The translations under genes and the position numbers were made by a program. This document shows positions 38,278 through 44,258 of a DNA stretch of 64,000 nucleotides, in pieces (position 1 is the first letter of the stretch; each line of letters starts with the position of its first letter). The stretch is from positions 3,844,001-3,908,000 of the forward strand of contig NZ_CP107853.1 of NCBI RefSeq assembly GCF_036013525.1. Direction: 5' to 3'. A model generated the notes under the pieces. It was given only the letters and a program-made list of their open reading frames with translations, made no database searches and was not told the origin of the DNA. This DNA comes from Nonomuraea sp. NBC_00507 (GTDB lineage Bacteria > Actinomycetota > Actinomycetes > Streptosporangiales > Streptosporangiaceae).

Positions 38278-38508
38278 CCCAGTCCATCCTGTCTGCGTCG
38301 ATCCACCGCGGAGCGGCAGCGGGCCGGCGACGGAGGTGCAAGCCCGGCTTGATGTGTCCCTGCGCCTCGGCAGGCTCCACGATGATTGGACGCCGAGGGT
38401 CACAGCCGGGCTCTCCTGGATCGATGATCATCTGCACTTTGTATGCGTGCAGGACCGGAGAGAAAGACGGACGCCCATCCTGGAGAGATCCCGCACGCCG
38501 ACCACGCA

Positions 38509-38542
38509 GAAAGGCCGCCCCTGGTGAGCGGGGCGGCCTTTC
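38509..38542. terminator. Bidirectional terminator hairpin
   Basis: GAAAGGCCGCCCC pairs perfectly with GGGGCGGCCTTTC across an eight-base loop, with A-rich and T-rich ends. It separates the rightward Ala-rich gene from the leftward gene at 38554. Confidence 0.75.
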
Positions 38543-38553
38543 AAGATCTCTCA

Positions 38554-38892
38554 TCACGGAGATGGGGGAGATGGTACCCCGGGCTCCTGAGGTTCCTTCG
38601 GCCGAGGGATTCCTAAGTCGTCGAAGTAGTCGTTCAGTGCATCCGAGATGAACGGCCGGCCGCCCAGGTCCTCCCGCAGGCATCCCTCGACGAGACGCGC
38701 TCGTGTGTTCCGAGTCAGCCGCACCATGGTCAGCTTGCCACCGCCCATGTTGTTCTTCTTCGGCGCGGGGATCTTCAGTTCGGCGTCCTCGGGCATCTCC
38801 TTCGGGATGCCGAGCTTGTCGCAGTAGGAGTTGATGGCGTCTTCCCGGATGTCCCTGACGCCCTTGCCGGTGCGGTCGTGTGCCTTCGTCAT
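38554..38892 (-). CDS. Hypothetical protein with repeated ribbon-helix-helix-like motif
   Basis: The 112 residues from MTKAHDRTGKGVRDI contain two similar segments: DAINSYCDKLGIPKE near residue 20 and DALNDYFDDLGIPRP near residue 90. The second is preceded by KLTMVRLTRNTRARLVEG, which has the look of a ribbon-helix-helix DNA-binding fold. A likely older start (MPPRKRPDPRNAAS at 39047) is separated by one frameshift, so this may be a truncated gene. No family is certain. It is the only putative DNA-binding gene beside the XRE regulator in the peptide array. Confidence 0.45.
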   Translation of the reverse strand: MTKAHDRTGKGVRDIREDAINSYCDKLGIPKEMPEDAELKIPAPKKNNMGGGKLTMVRLTRNTRARLVEGCLREDLGGRPFISDALNDYFDDLGIPRPKEPQEPGVPSPPSP

Positions 38893-39088
38893 GCGGTTAT
38901 CGGTGGCTTGATCCACGCGGGTGCCCGTGCGACGCGCCCCCGGACGGGAGTGGCGGTGCGTCGAGGCGTTGGCGGTTCCGCTGACGTTCCTTCGTCTGGC
39001 TCAGTGGAAGCGGCGTTGCGAGGGTCGGGCCTCTTGCGGGGCGGCATGATTGCGTGCTCCGTGGCGTGTGGCTGAATGGTGTTGACCC

Positions 39089-39181
39089 CAATGCCGTTTA
39101 GTTAACGATCATGCTCTGGTTCGAGGTTGCCGCGGCAAGAGCGTCCCAGCAGCCCGACACATCCGCCGCGACGATCGCGTG
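39089..39181 (-). pseudogene. IS4-family right end, internal deletion derivative
   Basis: CAATGCCGTTTAGTTAACGA and the following bases are the inverted copy of the right end at 37451-37505. It jumps after AAGAGC directly to the text found at 36700-36740 (GTCCCAGCAGCCCGACACAT). The two ends form an inverted pair enclosing 37.5-39.1 kb. Confidence 0.75.
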
Positions 39182-39188
39182 ACGGCTC

Positions 39189-39345
39189 TGCACGCGGCGC
39201 GAAGTCGCTGGTGGCCGAGTCCATTCCCACCGCCCGGCAAGCAGGCTGCACCGGCACCCTGATCCTGCGCGGCGACTCGGCGTTCTACAGCGCTGAGGTC
39301 GCCGCCGCCTGCCGCGCCCAGGAGACGCGGTTCTCATGTCCAGAA
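39189..39345 (+). pseudogene. IS1380-family transposase fragment
   Basis: The frame reads ARGAKSLVAESIPTARQAGC, TGTLILRGDSAFYSAEVAAA and CRAQETRFSC. This is the central DDE stretch of IS1380 transposases (LR.DSAFY). Both ends are missing. Confidence 0.72.
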
Positions 39346-39371
39346 CGGAGGAACTTCCTCAGCAGCTCCTG

Positions 39372-39442
39372 CTTTGCCGGTGCTGTTCCGGATCAGCGGC
39401 CCCCTGACCAACTGCACTCCATGGGCGGCTGCCCAACCATGA
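39372..39442 (+). pseudogene. 3' end of a duplicated secreted-protein gene
   Basis: The plus strand reads PVLFRISGPLTNCTPWAAAQ and a stop, matching the last 20 residues of the gene at 34808-35377 (PVLFPTAGPLTNCTPWAA). The rest of that gene is missing upstream and replaced by the IS1380 fragment. Confidence 0.8.
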
Positions 39443-39451
39443 GGCACTATC

Positions 39452-39497
39452 AGGGCGGGCGGTTCTCGTATCGTCGATATCGAGAACCGCCCGCCCT
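39452..39497. terminator. Long palindrome, copy B
   Basis: It has the same arms as 35388-35434 with one A lost in the left arm, which leaves a single-base bulge. The position after the secreted-protein fragment is conserved. Confidence 0.75.
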
Positions 39498-39610
39498 TGT
39501 TGAGCTGGATTCCCATCACGGGATCGTATGGTCGCCCACATCAGATAACCAGCTCGCATAATCAACGACGGCGCCGACCAGGTGCATGACCGGCCCTGGC
39601 GCATGATAAA

Positions 39611-39686
39611 GCCGAGGTACCTGTGTTTCGTTCCGGTATCGCCTCGCCGGAGCGTGTGGCATGTCTGCCGACACAGGCACCTCGGC
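39611..39686 (-). repeat. Structured element downstream of peptide gene 3
   Basis: GCCGAGGTACCTGTGT pairs with ACACAGGCACCTCGGC with one mismatch. It is the counterpart of 35448-35523; the outer stem is extended by three pairs compared with copy A. Confidence 0.55.
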
Positions 39687-39778
39687 CGCGGTTCATGCCG
39701 ACCGGGATCCGGTGGCATGATCCGCCCTGCAGTCGCTCAGCACGCTACTGCTGAGCGTTGCTGGATTACTTCTCCACC

Positions 39779-40081
39779 TCAGTCATTGAAGAAGGAGTCG
39801 AGGAAGGACGACTGGCCTTCGCTCTGGTGGTGCTTCTGCTTCTGGTACGCGTGCTGCTTCTGGTTCTGCTGGTTGTTGTTGTGGATCCAGATGCGTACCT
39901 TCTGCCTGTTGTGGTGGCGGTTATGGTCGCCCCAGCCGTGGCCCGTGACGAAGCCGCCCGCCGCCGAGGTGACTGCGGAGCCCGTGGCGGCGTTGGCGGT
40001 CGAGGAGCCGGTCAGCGCGGCAATGGCGCCGGACACTGCGGTGACGACGGCGAGAGTCGCGGCGGTCTTGAACTTGGGCAT
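39779..40081 (-). CDS. Small secreted Q/N-rich protein, family copy 3
   Basis: This 100-residue paralogue of copy 1 has the same signal peptide apart from MPKF. The core reads NRHHNRQKVRIWIHNNNQQ, and the tail NQKQHAYQKQKHHQ ends in SSFLDSFFND. Copies 1 and 3 are nearly identical up to the core and diverge in the last 30 residues, a pattern of conserved core with changing tail. It came with the segmental duplication. The leader, hairpins and ribosome site are conserved. Confidence 0.75.
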   Translation of the reverse strand: MPKFKTAATLAVVTAVSGAIAALTGSSTANAATGSAVTSAAGGFVTGHGWGDHNRHHNRQKVRIWIHNNNQQNQKQHAYQKQKHHQSEGQSSFLDSFFND

Positions 40082-40117
40082 TTTTTCCCCCCAAAGGTTC
40101 TGTTGCCCCTGTTCTCC

Positions 40118-40170
40118 GTATTTTCCGGACTACATGGAAAATATCGGTGGATGATGGCTAATGTGCCATC
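40118..40170 (-). promoter_or_regulatory. Conserved leader block and hairpin of peptide gene 3
   Basis: In + strand order, GTATTTTCC / GGAAAATAT is followed by GATGGCTAATGTGCCATC. The layout is the same as at 35946-35998, with one G-U or mismatch at the base of the stem. Confidence 0.6.
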
Positions 40171-40333
40171 TGTCCAATTTGTTTCCCGGGCGGCCTGCGC
40201 TAAACGGACCTCGCGGCAATTTACCGTTCTTCAACGCTCTCATCGCCTTCTTTGGGCGTTTCGCGGAGTTGGATGACTGGTCCGTATCGCTTTCCCCTTG
40301 TGAAGTGAAACGGAGACCTGTAAACACACAAAA

Positions 40334-40363
40334 GCGCTCTCGACAGTGAAATGTCGAGAGCGC
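40334..40363. repeat. Upstream hairpin with GTGAAA loop, copy B
   Basis: Identical to the hairpin at 36162-36191 and in the same place relative to the peptide gene. Confidence 0.55.
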
Positions 40364-40427
40364 GGGTGTGTGATATGGCTGCTTGTGGAGAAGCGTCCTC
40401 TAGCGTCTAGGTGGCGGCGTAAAAAAG

Positions 40428-40498
40428 GAGTGCCTGCGTTCCACATCGGGTCATCGCTTCGGTGAAGCGGATGACGCCACTGCGGGACGCAGGCACTC
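40428..40498 (-). repeat. Structured element downstream of peptide gene 4
   Basis: The outer stem GAGTGCCTGCGT pairs with ACGCAGGCACTC. Inside it a second stem (GTCATCGCTTC with GAAGCGGATGAC) closes on GGT. The base sequence differs from the elements after genes 1 and 3, but TGCCTG and the two-storey layout are kept. Confidence 0.6.
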
Positions 40499-40613
40499 TG
40501 GTGCGGCTCCGGCGGACCAGGATGCGGTCGCCTGACCGCCACTCGACGGTTCAATGCGCTCATGCAGGGCGCTTCTTGCTAGGGGATTATCGCGTCAGGC
40601 TTCCCCTCAGAGG

Positions 40614-40967
40614 CTACGGCGCCGGCGGGTAAGCTGCGGCTGCGGCCGCGGCCGCAGCGTCGGCGTCGGCGTCGGCCTTGTTCTTGGCCTTCTGCAGCTG
40701 GGCCTGGAGCTCAGCCTGCTTCTGGTCCTGCCTTTCGGCCTGGTTCTGGGTCTGGTGGTTGTTGTTATGGATCCAGATGCGGACCTTCTGCTTGTTCCTG
40801 TGGCGGTGCTTGCCGTGGCCGCCGCCCCAGCCCCAGCCCCCGCCGCCGGCGACGAAGCCCTCGCCCGGCGTGGCGTTGGCAGGTGAGGAGGTGGTCAGCG
40901 CGGCAGCGCCGGTCATGGCTGCGCTGGCTGCGAAAAGAGCCGCGATGGCAGTCTTGAACTTGGGCAT
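40614..40967 (-). CDS. Small secreted Q/A-rich protein, family copy 4
   Basis: This 117-residue protein has a signal peptide MPKFKTAIAALFAASAAMTG with ANA near residue 32, then a glycine/tryptophan stretch (GGGGWGWGGGHGKH). The core is RHRNKQKVRIWIHNNNHQ. The tail is a predicted helix rich in Gln, Ala and Lys (QDQKQAELQAQLQKAKNKA) and ends in DADADAAA repeats and YPPAP. The helical tail differs from the acidic aromatic ends of copies 1, 3 and 6. The ribosome site is GGGGGG, six bases before the start. Confidence 0.75.
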   Translation of the reverse strand: MPKFKTAIAALFAASAAMTGAAALTTSSPANATPGEGFVAGGGGWGWGGGHGKHRHRNKQKVRIWIHNNNHQTQNQAERQDQKQAELQAQLQKAKNKADADADAAAAAAAAAYPPAP

Positions 40968-41005
40968 TGAATTTCCCCCCAAAGGTTCTGTTGCCCCTGT
41001 TCTAA

Positions 41006-41032
41006 ATATTTTCCGGACTGCGTGGAAAATAT
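41006..41032 (-). promoter_or_regulatory. Conserved leader hairpin of peptide gene 4
   Basis: ATATTTTCC / GGAAAATAT with a nine-base loop, 39 bases before the start codon. GAACAGGGGCAACAGAACC lies between hairpin and gene. The upstream block reads GATGGTGCAATCGCCACTAT in gene direction, a weaker version of the GATGG...CCATC repeat. Confidence 0.6.
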
Positions 41033-41338
41033 CGCGGATAGTGGCGATTGCACCATCCGTTGCATTTCATATTTCCCGGGCGACTGTCAGGTAAACGGGC
41101 TTCGTGGCGTTTTGCTCTACTCTGACGTTCTCATTGCTCTCATTAAGCATTTATGAAATGAGTTGATGCGATTTGTCCGAATTGCTCTTAATGTGGCGAA
41201 GCGATCTGCCGTTGATGCGGGTAAATGCGCTCTCGCTGGCCAATGCGGCGAGGGTGCGCCTCGCTGGGTCCCGCGATTGGTTGTATTGCTGGCAAGCTGG
41301 ACTTATCGATCTTGGACTGCTGTTGCGGGTGCGTCCGG

Positions 41339-42220
41339 TTAGGGGTGGCTTGGCCGGAGTTGTTGCCGGCGGGCCCAGGCGTCCAGTCGTTTGATTGCTT
41401 CGTGATCGGGGCTGCCGTATGGGGCGGTGAGCAGCACGATGGCTTGTTCCTGATCGTCGATGCTGGTCAGGGCCTGCCAGTCCAGGCTGAACTCCCCGAC
41501 GACGGGATGGCGGAGGAGGCTGCGGCCGGAGGTATGAACGGTCACCAGGTGGTCGGCCCACCAGGTGCGGAAGTCCTCGTCCCGTACCGACAGCTCGCCC
41601 ACGAGTTCTTGCAGCCGGGGCTGATCGGGGTAGGCTCCCGCGGCCATGCGCAAGCTCGAGACCGCCTCTTGCGCGCGGGCGCGCCAATCGGCTTGCAGAG
41701 ACCGGACGTGATCGTCGAGGAAGATCAGGCGCACGTAGTTGCGGTGGGCCGGATTCATGGCGGTCAGGTCGCCCAGCAGAGCGGTGCCCAGCAGGTTCCA
41801 GGCCAGGATGTCCAGGTAGCGGCCGAGTACGAGGGCGGGGGTGTCGACGAGGTTGGCCAGTAGCCGGGCCGTTTGCGGGGTGATGCGCTGCTCGGCCTCA
41901 CCGGACTGCTCCTGCGCCTCGGGGTAGGCCAGCTGGAACAGATGCCGTTGTTGATCGTCGTTGAGACGCAGCGCGCGGCCGATGGCGTTCAGGACCGACC
42001 GGGAGGCGGTGCGTACCCGGCCCTGCTCGATGCGGGTGTAGTAGTCGGTGCTGATCCCGGCCAGTTGGGCCACCTCTTCCCGGCGCAGGCCTGGAACCCG
42101 TCGGGGGTATGGCGGTTCGGGTAGGCCATGCTCGGCTGCGGTGACGGCGGCGCGTCGGGCGGTGAGGAAATCGGCCAGCGGTCCCCTGGAGGAGGCAACC
42201 TCAATGCTGTCCATATCCAT
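41339..42220 (-). CDS. XRE-family regulator with MmyB-like ligand-binding domain
   Basis: This 293-residue protein has an N-terminal helix-turn-helix: LADFLTARRAAVTAAEHGLP, then RRVPGLRREEVAQLAGISTD and YYTRIEQGRVRTASRSVLNA. The C-terminal two-thirds (LVDTPALVLGRYLDILAWN, FRTWWADHLVTVHTSGRSLL, HPVVGEFSLDWQAL) is the PAS-like MmyB domain thought to bind a small ligand. Such proteins in actinomycetes usually repress a divergent gene; here none is divergent, and the gene lies inside the peptide array between copies 4 and 5. Whether it controls them is unknown. Confidence 0.85.
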   Translation of the reverse strand: MDMDSIEVASSRGPLADFLTARRAAVTAAEHGLPEPPYPRRVPGLRREEVAQLAGISTDYYTRIEQGRVRTASRSVLNAIGRALRLNDDQQRHLFQLAYPEAQEQSGEAEQRITPQTARLLANLVDTPALVLGRYLDILAWNLLGTALLGDLTAMNPAHRNYVRLIFLDDHVRSLQADWRARAQEAVSSLRMAAGAYPDQPRLQELVGELSVRDEDFRTWWADHLVTVHTSGRSLLRHPVVGEFSLDWQALTSIDDQEQAIVLLTAPYGSPDHEAIKRLDAWARRQQLRPSHP

Positions 42221-42426
42221 CGATGATTGCACCGGTGCGGAGAAATTTCCTTGGAAGAGTCTTCCTAGGAATAACCGATCCCTGCAGCTCAGCGGCGTGA
42301 TATGTGAGGGTGGATTCTGGAGGGAAGAGTCGGCCTTGCGGTGCCGGAGGGGGGTTGTGAGGCCGCCTTCCCTCTCTTGCGCCTGGAGCCGGAGCGGCTG
42401 TGAACGGCGGTCGGCCTCGCAAGCGG

Positions 42427-42453
42427 CCCCAGGCTCTCGTCGAGAGCCTGGGG
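42427..42453. terminator. Terminator palindrome downstream of peptide gene 5
   Basis: CCCCAGGCTCTCG pairs with CGAGAGCCTGGGG around one T. It lies between the stop of peptide gene 5 and the start of the regulator gene, both leftward. Confidence 0.7.
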
Positions 42454-42613
42454 ATCCGGATGACGGCGAATGTGTGCTGCCTGATCGCAGTAAGTGAAGC
42501 AGAGTGCCAACGTCGCTCATGGGTGACACGGGCACTCGGTTACGGGCTTCACGTCACTCGGGACACGGTCGCGAGAGCCCCGCTTGGACCGTTCGGCGCA
42601 CTGTGCGCTCGCC

Positions 42614-43021
42614 TCAAGGGCTGCCGGTCGCCGTGTTGTCGGCCGTGCTGTCCGCGGTGCTGTCCGCAGTGTCGCTGGCCGTGCTGTCCGCCGTGTTGTC
42701 GGCTGTATTGTCCGCCGTGTTGTGCAGGGACTGATTCTGATTCTGGGTTTCGTCCTCGCGGGGCTTCTGGCTCTGGCTCTGCTGGTTCTTGTTGTGGATA
42801 TGGATGTAGATCTTCAGCCGGTAGCGGCCGTGGCGAATCCATCCGCTCCATCCACAGCGCTTGCGGCAGCCGGCCAAATAGCCGGCCGCGGTGGTGGTGG
42901 CGGCGGAGGCGGTGATCGCGCCGGCAGAAGTGGTGGTGGTCAGCGCGTCCAGGCCTGCGACGGTGCCGGCCATGGCGGCGCTGAGGCCGAGGCCTGCGAC
43001 GACACTCTTGAACTTGGGCAT
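42614..43021 (-). CDS. Small secreted protein with T-A-D repeats, family copy 5
   Basis: This 135-residue protein has a signal peptide MPKFKSVVAGLGLSAAMAGT. A Thr/Ala segment precedes YLAGCRKRCGWSGW, a two-cysteine motif shared only with copy 6. The core is diverged but clear: RHGRYRLKIYIHIHNKNQQ. The tail is built from four-residue repeats (NTAD, STAD, SDTAD) encoded by 12-base tandem repeats, ending NTATGSP. The spaced Thr-Ala-Asp pattern is compositionally like repeat adhesins, but no fold is evident. Repeat number probably varies between strains. Confidence 0.72.
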   Translation of the reverse strand: MPKFKSVVAGLGLSAAMAGTVAGLDALTTTTSAGAITASAATTTAAGYLAGCRKRCGWSGWIRHGRYRLKIYIHIHNKNQQSQSQKPREDETQNQNQSLHNTADNTADNTADSTASDTADSTADSTADNTATGSP

Positions 43022-43056
43022 TGGAATCCCCCCAAAGGTTCGGTTGCCCTGTTCTT

Positions 43057-43110
43057 GACGTTTCCCGATTGATCGACAAACACCGTGGATGGCTGGCTAA
43101 TGCGTCATCC
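43057..43110 (-). promoter_or_regulatory. Conserved leader of peptide gene 5, weak hairpin
   Basis: GAACAGGGCAACCGAACC and the GCATTAGCC block are kept, but the stem is weak here (GTGTTTG against GGGAAACGTC). This copy is the most diverged of the leaders. Confidence 0.45.
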
Positions 43111-43282
43111 GTGTTCATTCTTGTTTCCGGGTACTAATGTCGCGTAACGGGCCTCATGATGTTTTGCTCCTCACTAACGCTCTCGTTGCTATTATTCGGC
43201 AACTTTCGCGTAAATTGAGATGCTTTGTCCTTTTTGGTGCGATGGCCATCCGTTCGGCTCCGTGGAGCGCGGGAACGCATGA

Positions 43283-43316
43283 ATGCGCCCTCGGCAGTGA
43301 ATTGCCGAGGGCGCAT
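43283..43316. repeat. Upstream hairpin with GTGAAT loop
   Basis: ATGCGCCCTCGGCA and its exact complement enclose GTGAAT. Compared with 36162-36191, several stem bases changed on both sides so that pairing is kept, while the loop stays GTGAAA/T. It lies between peptide genes 5 and 6. Confidence 0.6.
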
Positions 43317-43535
43317 GTGGTGCGATCCGGTGGCCTGAGCGTTCGGTGGGCCTCTTTCCTGGTCTGGCTCTTGAGTCAGTGCCGGTGCTCCGTGTCGGCT
43401 CGTCGCTTCGATGCTGCGCGATCACGCTTACGGACTTCGGTCACGGCTCACGTCGACCGGGATGCCTTCGCAGGGCCGCTTTCCGATCGCTCAGGACCTT
43501 CCCGTCGATCGCTCCAGGGTCACTGCCTGGAGCTG

Positions 43536-43898
43536 TCAGTCATCCTCGAGGAAGCTGAACGGGAACTGGTTCTGGCCCTGCTCGTGCTTCTGGGCCTGTC
43601 GCGAGCCCTGGTTCTGGCTCTGCTGGTTGTTGTTGTGGATGTGGATCTTGATCTTCTGCTTGTGGCGGTTGTGGTGGCGGCCCCATCCGCCGCCGCCCCA
43701 TCCGCCGCCGCCCCAGCCCCAGCCGCAGCGCTTGCGGCAGCCGGCGAGGAAGCCGGTCGTGGTGGTGGCGCCGGAGGCGGCGGAGGCGGTCGTCGCGCTG
43801 GCGGCCGAGGCTGTGGTCACCGAGCCCATGCTGATGGCGCCGCCGGTCGCTGCTGTGCTGATCGCCAGCCCTGCGACGATTGTCTTGAACGTGGGCAT
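43536..43898 (-). CDS. Small secreted Gly/Trp and Q-rich protein, family copy 6
   Basis: This 120-residue protein has a signal peptide MPTFKTIVAGLAISTAATGG and an Ala/Ser/Thr stretch. The motif FLAGCRKRCGW is shared with copy 5, followed by GWGGGGWGGGGWG repeats. The core is RHHNRHKQKIKIHIHNNNQQ. The tail (QNQGSRQAQKHEQGQN) ends FPFSFLEDD, like copies 1 and 3. It combines features of both subgroups and may be nearest to the ancestral form. GGGGGGG precedes the start by a few bases. Confidence 0.75.
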   Translation of the reverse strand: MPTFKTIVAGLAISTAATGGAISMGSVTTASAASATTASAASGATTTTGFLAGCRKRCGWGWGGGGWGGGGWGRHHNRHKQKIKIHIHNNNQQSQNQGSRQAQKHEQGQNQFPFSFLEDD

Positions 43899-43934
43899 TG
43901 AGTTCCCCCCCAAAGGATCGATTGCCCTGGTTCC

Positions 43935-43964
43935 CGACATTTTCTAGTTGATCGGAAAATGTCG
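43935..43964 (-). promoter_or_regulatory. Conserved leader hairpin of peptide gene 6
   Basis: CGACATTTTC pairs perfectly with GAAAATGTCG across ten bases. Compared with ATATTTTCC / GGAAAATAT at genes 1 and 4, the outer pairs changed on both sides at once, which is direct covariation. Confidence 0.65.
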
Positions 43965-44258
43965 TGGATGGCGACAATGCGTCATCTGTCCCTTTGATGT
44001 CCGATGCGAAGGTTCCACAAACGAGCATCGAACGGTTTTGCTATACACGAACACTCTCATTGCCCCCATTAAACTTAAATCAAATGAATTGAGATGATTT
44101 GTCCGACTTCCTCGACGGGCGGCGGCGATGCGGCACTCTCCATGCCCTAATAAATGGCGATAAGTACGAAATGTCCGATATTGGGCTGTCTGGTGCTGCG
44201 GCATGGTTATCGTGGGGGTTAACGACAAGCAGCGTGGGAGTGACGACGAGGAGGAGGC
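43965..44258. other. Intergenic region between the peptide array and the chromosomal block
   Basis: The left part is the promoter side of peptide gene 6; the right end holds GAGGAGG, the ribosome site of the hydrolase gene. I see no other feature. The marked rise in GC here is the border of the accessory region. Confidence 0.5.

Larger units (their letters stand above)
39365..40400. repeat. Segmental duplication, copy B
   Basis: This is the second copy of the unit at 35300-36228, in the same orientation. It begins within the 3' end of a secreted-protein gene and ends at GCGTCCTC. The leader region (40.1-40.4 kb) differs from copy A at only a few bases, while the peptide coding parts differ more, mostly in the tail. 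Confidence 0.85.

Noticed and set aside
38052..38651. Arginine-rich frames overlapping the poly-Ala gene
   Set aside because: Frame-shifted and antisense readings of the GCN repeat; the Ala frame has the signal peptide, leader and ribosome site.
35612..43898. Peptide array considered as chaplins, lanthipeptides or other RiPP precursors
   Set aside because: The proteins have Sec-type signal peptides, no chaplin domain, no double-Gly leader, and no modification enzyme is nearby.
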